Positions 35,001-43,644 of a DNA stretch of 64,000 nt are shown in pieces (the stretch's first letter is position 1; every line of letters starts with the position of its first letter). The notes beneath the pieces are model-generated. The model had not been told where the DNA came from, did no database searches, and saw nothing but the letters and a program-made list of their open reading frames with translations. Source of the DNA: Paludibacteraceae bacterium (GTDB lineage: Bacteria > Bacteroidota > Bacteroidia > Bacteroidales > Paludibacteraceae); NCBI GenBank assembly GCA_017556705.1, contig JAFYMG010000001.1:1-64000 (forward strand), given 5' to 3'. The position numbers were made by a program, and so were the translations under genes.

Positions 35001-35172
35001 AATCTATTTGGGCGTGAATGTGTCGGGTACGCTAGATGACTTGGATATTAAATTGACACGATGCAAATATGCAAAAGACTTCAAGCCAATCTTCCATCGC
35101 AAAGTGGATACCCAGTCTGCGGAATTGCGCAGCATGATACGCGAGTCTATGCGGAAGAATGTGAAGATGTAG
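32068..35172 (+). CDS. AsmA-family membrane-anchored protein
   Basis: The 1034-residue protein has one N-terminal transmembrane helix (about residues 8-30), then the AsmA start (F-T-P-E-R-L-T-P-I-V, F-S-T-F-P-Q-F-G-L-D-I-D-S-V-V) and a long chain of beta strands. Its conserved C-terminal part (Y-D-V-N-V-L-S-P-I-Y-L-G-V-N-V-S-G-T-L-D-D) is typical of AsmA-like C-terminal domains. Such bridge-like proteins span the periplasm and probably carry phospholipids to the outer membrane. The end of the gene touches a palindromic element. Confidence 0.9.
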   Translation: MKKALKIFGIALGSIIGVVLLVVGAAIWVVFTPERLTPIVRDVAKEYITCEHHIGKVELTFFSTFPQFGLDIDSVVIINAVEGEESDTLFAAPKLVATVDVAELLDNKLHIYALRMPDVKAHIFINELGENNLDIFNLSPDTTTTEDTTAFALPFQEIKVDALHVSAQEVTFSNLRDSMDVAVAGLALDAKAKSINDIHLQLAVAAADATLQDIQYAKQLSLAVDIPAVVNYEQMGITLNQAHITINQWDVALDGWVRAQEDIEMDMRFALQDWQIGEILTLLPPTLLSSLEGITANGVVSLNAHARGVYNDETMPIVDAHLVLQDGEGKYAELPYTFHSLALDADMHLDMQDKQQTMVQIHDLKAQTGKSSLQGKGMVKDLLGNMWMDVQTSMNVDMVDVRYFLPEDMHVEGRAKGKIGLQIYMDDLLAMALEKGTVNGDVQLIGIQYDADGIYAALPDNHLKIQIPNARPSRKEVGWLSGTLSAKSGEVKIDSLLQTELGTTEIAVEVSNILGKGPRLHATLALQSAEQIHVVMDSMDITVAQPMMTADAIYNMQDTTEMPSADAEVKFERLYGHYTDIQADVIGGILTAALHAPRMKAGLEVQSLKASMGEDYAIQTQHVAIDAAAKYNKDGGDNILLTWRPMLNVDMKQAEVTIAGWEQKLLIPDMDLAYSNRDFHIESSKFILGNSDFELTGDVKHIGRWLREQGTLEGELNFISNHTDANELLVLLSADDESEEDRLEDTGQPLQDSTNTYSVEKNNEEREPFLVPKNVDVILNTQIKETNFFNQTARELGGKIYIKDGTLILEEMGFICNAAKLQLTAMYRTPRKNHIYVGFDYHMMDINIQELIGMIPQIDTMLPMLRSFKGEAEFHLAAETYTNAQYEIKPSTLRGAASIFGKDLVVMDSETFSKISKLLLFSKKTENRIDSISAEMTLYKKEIDVYPFCVSMDNYMVALGGRHNLDMSFKYDVNVLSPIYLGVNVSGTLDDLDIKLTRCKYAKDFKPIFHRKVDTQSAELRSMIRESMRKNVKM

Positions 35173-35205
35173 TTTAGTGGACGCCGCAGAGCGGCTACTG
35201 TTTAG
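35172..35205. repeat. Palindromic element, GTTTAG-type, copy 2
   Basis: GTTTAGTGGAC, then the stem GCCGC-AGA-GCGGC, then TACTGTTTAG. This is the reverse complement of the element at 10965-10999, with stem bases exchanged in a complementary way and one base fewer. The words TTTAGTG and TTTAGAG follow directly. Confidence 0.8.
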
Positions 35206-35244
35206 TGTTTAGAGATACAAGTAAAACAAATATATCGAATAACA

Positions 35245-37332
35245 ATGAAGAAAATCTTATTTTTGAGCATGATGCTCGTATCGCTTATGGCATGTAAGAA
35301 TGAAAACCCATTGCTCGTAGAGCAAAACACTCCTTTTGGTGTGCCTGCCTTCGACAAAGTGAAAATTGAGCACTATCTGCCTGCTTTTGAGAAAGCTATC
35401 GCAGAGAACGAAGCAGAGATTGCTGCTATCGCCAACAACCCTGAGGCACCTACCTTCGCCAACACCATCGAGGCACTCGATCGCAGCGGCGAATTATTGA
35501 ACAAGGTAGTAGGTGTATTCTTCAACGTCATCGAAGCTGACGGCAACGATGAGATGAACGCTATCGCCGAAGAGATTTCACCTAAACTCTCTGCACTCAG
35601 CGACGGCATTATCCTCAACGATGCATTGTTCCAACGCGTGAAAGCAGTATATGAGCAAAGAGATAGTCTTGGCTTGAACGAGGAGCAGATGCGCCTACTT
35701 ACCGAGACCTTCAAGTCGTTTGCCAACAACGGCGCTAACCTCCCAGAAGACAAGAAGGCACGATTGAAAGAGATCAACCAAGAGTTGGGTCTGCTTTCTT
35801 TGCAATTCGGCAATAACGTCGTAGCAGAGACTAATGCTTATCAACTCTTTATTACTGACGAGGCAGAATTCAAGGGTCTTCCTGAGAGCGCGAAAGCCGC
35901 AGCCAAAGAAGAGGCTACTGCTGCTGGTCGCCCTGACGCATGGCTCTTTACTCCTAAGCGCACTAGTTTCACCCCAGTACTCCAATACTGCGAGAATCGT
36001 GAACTGCGCAAAGAGCTGCTGATGGCATACACCACCCGTGGTAACCACGATAACGAGCACGACAATAAGGATATTATTGTGAAGACCATGCAACTGCGTG
36101 TAGAGAAAGCACAACTCTTTGGCTACACCAATCCAGCCGACTATATCCTATCTGACTGCATGGCACACGATGCGAAGACCGTGGATGCATTCTTGGAGTC
36201 GGTATGGGGTCCAAGCCTTGCTGCTGCTAAGCGCGAAGCTGCTGAACTGCAAAAGATGATGGACAAAGACCTCCCAGGCGAGAAACTCCAACCATGGGAT
36301 TGGTGGTACTATGCTGAGAAACTCCGTGTAGAGAAATACGCCCTCAACGAGGAAGAACTCAAACCATACTTCGAACTCAATAACGTACGCAAAGGTGCGT
36401 TTGGCTTGGCAAACAAACTCTTTGGTCTCAACTTCGAGAAACTGGAGAATATGCCAGTATATAACCCTGAGGTAGAGGTATTCAAAGTAACATACGCTGA
36501 CGGCAGTCTTGTAGGTATCCTCTATACCGACTATTTCCCACGCGCTGGCAAGCGTCCAGGTGCATGGATGAACAATATCTGCAACCAATACATCGACGCG
36601 AACGGCGTGGATCACCGCCCTGTGATCATCAATGTGGGTAACTTCAACAAACCTACCGCTGGCAACCCATCTTTGCTCTCTATGGACGATGTAGAGACCC
36701 TCTTCCACGAGTTCGGTCACGCACTCCACGGCCTCATGTCTAAAGCCACTTACCAATCGCTGGCAGGCACCAACACCCCACGCGACTTCGTGGAGCTCCC
36801 TTCTCAATTCATGGAGAACTACTGCTACCACCCAGAGGTGCTGAAGACCTACGCTTTCCACTACCAAACAGGCGAACTCATCCCAGAGGAGTTAGTGGCT
36901 AAGATCAACAAGGCTGGCACCTTCAACCAAGGCTTCGTACAAACCGAGTTGCTCAGCTCTTCTATCCTCGACATGGACTACCACAAGATGACTACCACCG
37001 AGGCGTTTGATGTAAACGCATTCGAAAAGGCTTCTATGAAGAAGATGCAGATGATTCCTGAGATCATCACTCGCTATCGCTCTACCTTCTACAACCACAT
37101 CTTCACCACAGGTTACGCTGCAGGCTACTACAGCTACACATGGGCAGCCGTATTGGATGCCGACGCGTTTGCAGCCTTCGAGGAGACAGGCGACATCTTC
37201 AACCCAGAGATGGCGAAGAAGTTCGCTCGCCTCTTGGAGCAAGGTGGTACACGCGACGCGGCATTACTCTACCAAGAGTTCCGTGGCAAGGACGCTGATC
37301 CTATCCACCATATGAAGCGCTGCGGATTCTGA
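35245..37332 (+). CDS. M3-family metallopeptidase (oligopeptidase / dipeptidyl carboxypeptidase type)
   Basis: The 695-residue protein has a lipoprotein signal peptide (V-S-L-M-A-C at residue 16-17), then the M3 helical fold and the zinc motif H488-E-F-G-H492 in L-F-H-E-F-G-H-A-L-H-G. The following E-L-P-S-Q-F-M-E-N supplies the third zinc ligand. The lipid anchor places it in the periplasm or on the outer membrane, where it would trim peptides; cytosolic Dcp lacks this anchor. Confidence 0.93.
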   Translation: MKKILFLSMMLVSLMACKNENPLLVEQNTPFGVPAFDKVKIEHYLPAFEKAIAENEAEIAAIANNPEAPTFANTIEALDRSGELLNKVVGVFFNVIEADGNDEMNAIAEEISPKLSALSDGIILNDALFQRVKAVYEQRDSLGLNEEQMRLLTETFKSFANNGANLPEDKKARLKEINQELGLLSLQFGNNVVAETNAYQLFITDEAEFKGLPESAKAAAKEEATAAGRPDAWLFTPKRTSFTPVLQYCENRELRKELLMAYTTRGNHDNEHDNKDIIVKTMQLRVEKAQLFGYTNPADYILSDCMAHDAKTVDAFLESVWGPSLAAAKREAAELQKMMDKDLPGEKLQPWDWWYYAEKLRVEKYALNEEELKPYFELNNVRKGAFGLANKLFGLNFEKLENMPVYNPEVEVFKVTYADGSLVGILYTDYFPRAGKRPGAWMNNICNQYIDANGVDHRPVIINVGNFNKPTAGNPSLLSMDDVETLFHEFGHALHGLMSKATYQSLAGTNTPRDFVELPSQFMENYCYHPEVLKTYAFHYQTGELIPEELVAKINKAGTFNQGFVQTELLSSSILDMDYHKMTTTEAFDVNAFEKASMKKMQMIPEIITRYRSTFYNHIFTTGYAAGYYSYTWAAVLDADAFAAFEETGDIFNPEMAKKFARLLEQGGTRDAALLYQEFRGKDADPIHHMKRCGF

Positions 37333-37334
37333 TT

Positions 37335-37410
37335 TAGACCACTTCGTTGTTAGATCGCCCTTCGGGCTGTCAGATTCGTAGAGTCTAACATCTAATAGCG
37401 AAACGGTCTA
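37335..37410. repeat. Nested inverted repeat after the M3 peptidase gene
   Basis: Outer arms TAGACCACTTCG and CGAAACGGTCTA pair with two mismatches. Inside are TTAGAT/ATCTAA, and at the centre GCCC-TTC-GGGC (37357-37367). The words TCTAAC and TTAGAT recur several times. It could act as a terminator-like fold but has no T-run. Confidence 0.6.
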
Positions 37411-37452
37411 ACTTCTAACAATGAGCGCAAGCGAATGCTCTACCAATAAACC

Positions 37453-38181
37453 ATGAGATATTTTCTGAAGAATATAGCCCAAGATAGTATGCCAAGGACG
37501 ATAATAATGATTGTTCTTGGCATAGCTATGTGGATACCGACCTTCTTGAGAGAGGAGAATATCCCGTTGGTTGTAGTCACATTGCTATTAACCATCATTA
37601 ACACGCTACTCACCATCCAATATTTCTACCGCGGTGGCATCACCAATCTGCCTTCGACCTTTGTGGCAGCTACCGTATGGCTTGGTTGGTCAGCCATGCC
37701 TATACTACACACATGTTGGCAAGTGCATATGGTCATTATGGGTGTGCTATTGGCATGTATGGTGATGCTAAAGATGGATTACCAGCATGAAGCTACCGAA
37801 GAAGCTTTTTTAGCCACACTCATCTGCTGTGTGGTAGCAGTAATTCCCTCGATTTTCTATACGGGCATCATGATGATATGGGGCTATCTGCTCATCAAAC
37901 GGCAAATCACATGGCGCGTATGGGCCGCATCGCTTATGGCTATAGCTATACGTGTGGTATTGATGGCCGTATTGCATTATATGGGGTGGTGGGAAACAAT
38001 TTGGATGGAGAATATACCTGCATTGACATGGCAAGAATGGGCTATTTCGGTAGGGACATTCACCGCATTACTTATAGGCACACTATTGCCCATACGCCGT
38101 CCTTCATTGGCTAGTGGAATCATCTATTTGGTATGTATGATTGGGCTAATGGTGGTTGGAGGGACCTGGATGATGAAGTAG
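37453..38181 (+). CDS. Polytopic membrane protein of unknown function
   Basis: The 242-residue protein has about seven or eight hydrophobic helices, a short cytoplasmic start (M-R-Y-F-L-K-N-I) and no recognisable motif. Membrane proteins of this size and build occur in Bacteroidales near envelope genes. It stands alone between an inverted repeat and the promoter of the propeller-amidase module. Confidence 0.75.
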   Translation: MRYFLKNIAQDSMPRTIIMIVLGIAMWIPTFLREENIPLVVVTLLLTIINTLLTIQYFYRGGITNLPSTFVAATVWLGWSAMPILHTCWQVHMVIMGVLLACMVMLKMDYQHEATEEAFLATLICCVVAVIPSIFYTGIMMIWGYLLIKRQITWRVWAASLMAIAIRVVLMAVLHYMGWWETIWMENIPALTWQEWAISVGTFTALLIGTLLPIRRPSLASGIIYLVCMIGLMVVGGTWMMK

Positions 38182-38223
38182 ATATAAATCCTCCGAAAAA
38201 CGAAAAAAAAAATCGCAACATTT

Positions 38224-38255
38224 TTTGCGTATCTAAAAAAAAAAGTGTACCTTTG
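38224..38255 (+). promoter_or_regulatory. Promoter of propeller-amidase module 1
   Basis: -33 TTTG (38224-38227) and -7 TACCTTTG (38248-38255), spaced 20 bases, with a leader of about 75 bases. Confidence 0.82.
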
Positions 38256-38336
38256 CGGGGTGAAATGCTTGCATAAAAACGCAACATATTAATAATCAAT
38301 AATTAACAACAAAACTAACCATTAAAAACATTTCGT

Positions 38337-39170
38337 ATGAAGAAGATCTTTCTTTCTTTAGCGCTGGCTGTGTCTATGATGGCTTCAGCGCAAGTGTTTG
38401 AGGTGGGTCAACTGACTAAGTTGAACACTCCTACAGACACCGATGTGAAGGTGGCAGGCGTGAGCGCAGATGGCTCATATGTACTGATCACCAACGGTTC
38501 GAACCACGGTTTGCGTCGTTATGACGTGGCTACTGGCGAGACCACCACTATCACTACTGCAGCAGGTGCAGGTTACAATGTACAAATCAGCAATGACGGT
38601 CAAGAGATCGTTTATCGTGAGACCAAATTTGACAAACAAGGTTTGCGCAAAAACGACGTAATTCGCATGAACATGGCTACTGCTAAGACAGCTATTGTGG
38701 CTAAAGCACAACGCGATGCTAGCGCTATGGTAACCAGTTCTGCTAAACAATCTGTTTCTATTCAAGACCGCTTGATGGTAGTTAACCGCAATGGCAAAAA
38801 CATTGTTGTTGCTCCTAATGGTAAGCACTTGAGCTACATCTGGGCTTCTATTTCTCCAGATGGCACCAAATTGTGCTACTATGTTTGCGGTAACGGTTGC
38901 TGGGTATCTAATATTGATGGTAGCAACAAACAATACATTGCTCACGCATGCCGTGCTGCACAATGGTATGACAATAATACCATCGTAGCTATGGCAGATG
39001 AGGATGATGGTCACTTTACAACTGCTAGCCGTATCGTAGCTTATACTTTGGACGGCAAAATGCAAGTTTTGACCAATGACTCTATGATCGCTATCGAGCC
39101 ATATGCAGCTAATGGTGCTGTGGTATTCTCAACTTTGGATGGCGAAGTATATATGTTGAACGTTAAATAA
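38337..39170 (+). CDS. Secreted TolB/WD40-like beta-propeller protein, module 1
   Basis: The 277-residue protein has a signal peptide (M-K-K-I-F-L-S-L-A-L-A, cleavage after S-A) and repeated propeller blades (S-A-D-G-S-Y-V-L-I-T-N, S-N-D-G-Q-E-I-V-Y-R, A-P-N-G-K-H-L-S-Y-I-W-A-S, S-P-D-G-T-K-L-C-Y-Y). It pairs with the amidase encoded next: its TAA overlaps an ATG in the amidase frame. A paralogue with roughly half of the residues identical lies at 43645-44472. Binding of cell-wall fragments or partnership with the amidase is inferred. Confidence 0.85.
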   Translation: MKKIFLSLALAVSMMASAQVFEVGQLTKLNTPTDTDVKVAGVSADGSYVLITNGSNHGLRRYDVATGETTTITTAAGAGYNVQISNDGQEIVYRETKFDKQGLRKNDVIRMNMATAKTAIVAKAQRDASAMVTSSAKQSVSIQDRLMVVNRNGKNIVVAPNGKHLSYIWASISPDGTKLCYYVCGNGCWVSNIDGSNKQYIAHACRAAQWYDNNTIVAMADEDDGHFTTASRIVAYTLDGKMQVLTNDSMIAIEPYAANGAVVFSTLDGEVYMLNVK

Positions 39171-39181
39171 TGCAGACTGTT

Positions 39182-42100
39182 ATGAAAAAGATATTTATGA
39201 TTCTCGCAGCAGCGCTGCTTACTGTTTCGATGTCAGCTGCTGACTTGACAGGCAAACGCATCTATGTGAACCCAGGTCACGGTAGCTATGGTCCAAACGA
39301 CCGTCCTATGGCTACTATTCCATATCCTAATTTGCCTACTACCGGTATGCCTGATACACTCGGTTTCTACGAGTCTAACACCAACCTTTGGAAGTGTATG
39401 TACCTCGGCGAGAAGCTCGAGGCTATGGGTGCAACCGTATTGTACTCTCGTACTCAATGTGGTCCTTGGCCATATGAGATGAAGAATGGTGACTATCCTG
39501 ATTATGTGTGGTGTAAAAACTGTGGTATTGCAGACCCAGCTGCGGGTTGGCAAGTGACTGATAGTTATGATGCTCACCCAGATTACGAGAAATATAACCG
39601 TAATTTGAGTGAGATCTGCCGTGAGGTAGAGGCTAACAATATTGACTACTTTATCTCTGTTCACTCTAATGCGAACTCTGAGGGTAGTACCGCTAACTTC
39701 CCATTGATGCTCTATCGTGGTCCAGACGCATATTCTGGTGCTAACTCTGTAGATGGTGCTGAGTATGTACAAGGTAGCTACGAGAAAGCTAAATTGGCTA
39801 ATGAGGAGAAACTCAAAATCATGAAGGCGGGTATCGATGTACCATCTTCTACCAACCTCAATATCCGTGGTGACTGGAACTTCTATGGTTCTACTTCTAC
39901 CTTGACCATCAATGGCAAGACTTATAAGGGTTACCTTGGTGTAATGAAACATGGTGCTTCTGGTTTCCTCTCAGAGGGTTACTTCCACACTTATCAACCA
40001 GCTCGTCACCGTGCACTCAACCAAGACTACTGCCACATGGAGGGTCTTGACTACTACCGTGCTATCATCAACTACTATGGTGCAGACAAAGAGACTAAGG
40101 GTTACATTGTAGGTACTGTAAAAGACCAACACAACAAGATGAACCATAGTTTGTTTACCTATGCTCCTAAGACCAACGACCAATGGGTACCATGTAACGG
40201 TGCTGAGGTTATCCTTAAGAAAGCTGGTGTTGAGGTTGCTCGCTACCAAGTGGACAGTTTCTACAATGGTATCTTCGTATTCGAAGGTCTTGAGCCAGGC
40301 GATGACTATACTTTGGACGCAACTTGCCCAGGTTATCACCCATTGGCACAAGATCAAAAAGTAGCCCTCACCGTTAAAGCGAATGAGACTACCTATCCAA
40401 TGATCTATTTGACCGACACCGCTTATGTACCTCCAGTAATCGTTTATACCAACTATCCTAATCCAGAGCAACCTGCTTATCTTGGTGTACCAAGCGTATT
40501 CGAGATGGAGCAAGCTTATGTGGACAAAGATATGGACGCATTGTTCGCAGATAAGACTATCCGCCGTGTACTCTACCGTGATGGTTTGATGTATGTATTG
40601 GCTGTAGATGCTGACAAGAACCCAACTCTCGCTGTAGTAAATGAGTACGGCGTAGTAGAGGCTGAGTTGCCAACTGACTTCTGTACTGTAGTAGGTGCTG
40701 AAGGTTTGAAACTATCTGATATCGCTTTCACCGCAGAGGGCGTGCTCGTAGGTTGTAACAAAGAGGCTGTATCATTCACCCCATCTAACAAGTGGAACCT
40801 CTATAAATGGGAGAAGACTGCTGAGGGTTGGACAGGTGCTTTGTGGCAAGCACACGCTAACAATGAGACCGCTGGTAACTACAACAACGCCTATGTAGGT
40901 AACACCTTCGCATACTCTGGTACACTAGCTGAGGGTACTATCGCCGCTACTACTGTTACCACAGGTTCTAGCAAGGCTGTTCGTTACGCTATTTATAGCA
41001 TCTACGATGGTGTGGTAGCAGGTGCACTCCGTAACCAACCTGTAGGTGTAACCGAGCTTACCCACGGTACAGATATGAAACTCGTGGTTTCTCCACGCGA
41101 CAGCATGAGCTTTATTCTTACCTCTTCTTTGGTGGCAGGTAATGAGTGGCAAATCGTTAATACTACCAAGTCTGAGCCTAAGGTAATGGGTACTCTTCCA
41201 TTTGTTACCAACACTCCTAACTACTTCAAGTATGCTGGTAAGGTGTTGATGGCTGCTCCTGCAGTGGACGCTGAGGGTAAGAATATTGGTGTGGCTGTTT
41301 ACGATATTACCGCTGGTGTGGACAAAGCACAACTCATCAAGACTACTAATACTACTCTTGAGGCAAGTGAGGTAGTTTATACCGCTGCTTTCGCACAAGT
41401 GAAAGATGCTGATCTCACACTCTACCTCGTAGCAGATGACGCTGTTAGCAAGTTCACTACTGTGGGCGTTGCTCAACCAGTTGTTCCTGCTATCGTAGCT
41501 TACGATCTCAATGTAGTGAACAATGGTGGCGTATATACCTTCTCTTACAATGCTAACTCTGACGCTAAGGCTGCTGCTCTTGTATTCTACAAGGACGGTA
41601 TTGAGGCTGGTCGCGTAGTTGTTGATGTTAAGAAGGGTGCTAACACCTACGAGTTGGCAGCAGATATGTTGCCAGGCGCTGAGGGTGACACCTTCACATG
41701 GGCACTTGATTTGACAGGTGAGGCTATTGCGAACTTCGGTATCGTAGCTTCTGAGAAATCACTCATCGAGTCTTCTACCTCTCGTCTCTTCAACGCAGTT
41801 AACACCAACCCAGAGACTGAGACCTTCGGTAAGATCTATGTAATGCACCGTGCAGGTTCTTCTACTTCAGCTAACGCTCCTAAGAGCGGTATCTGGGAGT
41901 TTGACCACAACCTCGTTAAGCAAAATGCAGAGGCTTACAAGGGTGGTGTAGCTAAGTTCGGTAACCCAACTCGTATGGGTATGGACCGTGACGGTTATCT
42001 CTATATCGCTGACTGGGCGGATGGTAACTCTGGTATCTATGTAGCTAACACAGCTGACTTGACCCAAAACTTCAACCAATTCTTCGCAGGTACACGCGAG

Positions 42101-43441
42101 AGTGACGGTGCATTCAATAATAATGGTGTTTATACTGGTTCTTCTACTCCTGGTTGCTATGTTTACCATAACGGTAACGAGGTTAAACTCTTTGTTTACA
42201 ATGAGGATGCCAAGGGTACATTGCCAAAGAACGGTATGGCAGTTTACAATATCGGTCAAGAGGACGGTTCTATCCTCCGTTATTGGGAGACCGCTCCATC
42301 TGCTGTTTACACACTTACAGGCCAAGCTAATACCGAGGGTAACCCTTGGGGTACTAGCCACGGTTTCTTCGTAAGCCAAGTACGCGAGGAAGGTCAAAGC
42401 AATGCTTCTGCTACTTCACTCAAGTTCTATGCGAACGACGGTACCGAGCAAATGTCTGCTGTTTCTGAGGAATACAAAGATATTATTACTGGTTCTAACG
42501 CTGGTGGTTATGTAGTATCTGCTGACGAAAGTACTCTCGTGTTCAACGGTGGTTCACAAGACTTCCTTGTATTTGATATTACTTGGGAAGGTGACAAACC
42601 TGTATTGACACACAAGTACACTATCAACCATGGTATTGCTAAGATCCGTCAAATGAACTGGGATTATGCTGGCAACATCGTATGTACTGGTGACGCTGGT
42701 GTATTCGTAGTAACATTGCCTAAGGAGGTTAACAACACAGTTGTTCCTGCTAAGAAGGCTCTCACCGTTGCTAAAGTGCAAGGTGTAGCTGTAGCAGGTA
42801 TGGAGTTCTCTGCTGAGGAGGCTTCTGTAGAGATCGATGCAACTCTTGACCTCTCTGGTTTGGTTGTATTTACTCCAGCTGATGCTACCAACAAGATGGT
42901 AACATGGAAGTCTGAGGATGAGACTATTGCTACTGTTGATGCTGCAGGTGTGGTAACAGGTGTTAAACTTGGTACAACTAAGATCTCTGCTACTTCTATG
43001 GAGGGTAACTACTCTGATACATTGGTATTGACCGTAGCTCCTATCTCTGTGAAGGGCGTTAAGATCCTTTCTGGTGTTGACGGTGTGATGACTATCGGTA
43101 CATCTGCAAACTATGCTATCGCATACGAGATCATCCCTGCTAATGCTGCTAACAAGAACACCACATGGGAGTCTTCTGATCCTGAGACAGTACAAGTACA
43201 AAATACAGCGCTCATCATCGGTTTGAAGAATGGTTCTGCAATCCTTACTGTTACTACAGAGGATGGTGGTCATACCGATATGTTGACTGTTGTTGTAAAC
43301 GATGGTACATCTGTTGAGGATATCAAGGCTACAACTGGTCTCGATCTCAATGCTCCAATGTACGATGTAGTTGGTCGTCAAGTGGATGCTACCTACAAGG
43401 GTGTTATTATCCAAAATGGTAACAAGTATCTCTTGAGATAA
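39182..43441 (+). CDS. Large secreted N-acetylmuramoyl-L-alanine amidase-like protein, module 1
   Basis: After a signal peptide (M-K-K-I-F-M-I-L), the first 300 residues form an Amidase_3 domain: zinc ligand in N-P-G-H-G, F-Y-E-S-N-T-N, I-S-V-H-S-N and F-L-S-E-G-Y-F-H-T-Y. Next come a CarboxypepD-like module (G-Y-I-V-G-T-V-K-D), a long propeller-like region and two BIG2 Ig-like domains near the end. The last 30 residues (M-Y-D-V-V-G-R-Q-V-D...G-V-I-I-Q-N-G) resemble a type IX secretion sorting domain. ATG 39182 fits the signal peptide; an ATG at 39170 overlaps the previous stop. Codon use is strongly biased, as in highly expressed genes. Confidence 0.85.
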   Translation: MKKIFMILAAALLTVSMSAADLTGKRIYVNPGHGSYGPNDRPMATIPYPNLPTTGMPDTLGFYESNTNLWKCMYLGEKLEAMGATVLYSRTQCGPWPYEMKNGDYPDYVWCKNCGIADPAAGWQVTDSYDAHPDYEKYNRNLSEICREVEANNIDYFISVHSNANSEGSTANFPLMLYRGPDAYSGANSVDGAEYVQGSYEKAKLANEEKLKIMKAGIDVPSSTNLNIRGDWNFYGSTSTLTINGKTYKGYLGVMKHGASGFLSEGYFHTYQPARHRALNQDYCHMEGLDYYRAIINYYGADKETKGYIVGTVKDQHNKMNHSLFTYAPKTNDQWVPCNGAEVILKKAGVEVARYQVDSFYNGIFVFEGLEPGDDYTLDATCPGYHPLAQDQKVALTVKANETTYPMIYLTDTAYVPPVIVYTNYPNPEQPAYLGVPSVFEMEQAYVDKDMDALFADKTIRRVLYRDGLMYVLAVDADKNPTLAVVNEYGVVEAELPTDFCTVVGAEGLKLSDIAFTAEGVLVGCNKEAVSFTPSNKWNLYKWEKTAEGWTGALWQAHANNETAGNYNNAYVGNTFAYSGTLAEGTIAATTVTTGSSKAVRYAIYSIYDGVVAGALRNQPVGVTELTHGTDMKLVVSPRDSMSFILTSSLVAGNEWQIVNTTKSEPKVMGTLPFVTNTPNYFKYAGKVLMAAPAVDAEGKNIGVAVYDITAGVDKAQLIKTTNTTLEASEVVYTAAFAQVKDADLTLYLVADDAVSKFTTVGVAQPVVPAIVAYDLNVVNNGGVYTFSYNANSDAKAAALVFYKDGIEAGRVVVDVKKGANTYELAADMLPGAEGDTFTWALDLTGEAIANFGIVASEKSLIESSTSRLFNAVNTNPETETFGKIYVMHRAGSSTSANAPKSGIWEFDHNLVKQNAEAYKGGVAKFGNPTRMGMDRDGYLYIADWADGNSGIYVANTADLTQNFNQFFAGTRESDGAFNNNGVYTGSSTPGCYVYHNGNEVKLFVYNEDAKGTLPKNGMAVYNIGQEDGSILRYWETAPSAVYTLTGQANTEGNPWGTSHGFFVSQVREEGQSNASATSLKFYANDGTEQMSAVSEEYKDIITGSNAGGYVVSADESTLVFNGGSQDFLVFDITWEGDKPVLTHKYTINHGIAKIRQMNWDYAGNIVCTGDAGVFVVTLPKEVNNTVVPAKKALTVAKVQGVAVAGMEFSAEEASVEIDATLDLSGLVVFTPADATNKMVTWKSEDETIATVDAAGVVTGVKLGTTKISATSMEGNYSDTLVLTVAPISVKGVKILSGVDGVMTIGTSANYAIAYEIIPANAANKNTTWESSDPETVQVQNTALIIGLKNGSAILTVTTEDGGHTDMLTVVVNDGTSVEDIKATTGLDLNAPMYDVVGRQVDATYKGVIIQNGNKYLLR

Positions 43442-43450
43442 GTTTCCTCG

Positions 43451-43478
43451 CCTATAGCCTATAATCTATAGCCTATAG
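43451..43478 (+). repeat. 7-base tandem repeat, 4 units
   Basis: The consensus cctatag is repeated four times with small changes, between the amidase stop and its terminator. Confidence 0.82.
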
Positions 43479-43490
43479 CCGAATATACTA

Positions 43491-43520
43491 AGTGCTCGAC
43501 TCAGGTCGGGCACTTTTTTT
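43491..43520 (+). terminator. Terminator of propeller-amidase module 1
   Basis: A ten-base-pair stem (43491-43500 with 43505-43514, one G-U pair) is followed by T7. Confidence 0.88.
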
Positions 43521-43550
43521 ATGTTCTGCAACATATTAGAGGTATTTCGC

Positions 43551-43581
43551 TTGCATATTTCAAAGAAATATCGTAACTTTG
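43551..43581 (+). promoter_or_regulatory. Promoter of propeller-amidase module 2
   Basis: -33 TTG (43551-43553) and -7 TAACTTTG (43574-43581), spaced 20 bases. A 9-base repeat of AGAACTKTT type (43591-43617) follows in the leader. Confidence 0.8.
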
Positions 43582-43590
43582 TGGCTCTAT

Positions 43591-43617
43591 AGAACTTTTA
43601 GAACTGTTAAAACTTTA
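43591..43617 (+). repeat. 9-base tandem repeat in leader of module 2
   Basis: Three units near agaactttt, the same word family as the repeat in the B12 leader (8491-8525). Confidence 0.7.
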
Positions 43618-43644
43618 TACATTAACCCCTAAAAACAATCAACC

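Noticed and set aside
36148..36867. A 239-codon frame antisense to the M3 peptidase
   Set aside because: It lies across the zinc motif of the peptidase; no similarity pattern and no promoter.
42554..43414. A 286-codon open frame antisense to the first amidase
   Set aside because: Low-complexity Ser/Thr/Cys-rich shadow without start signals; the plus strand carries clear BIG2 domains here.
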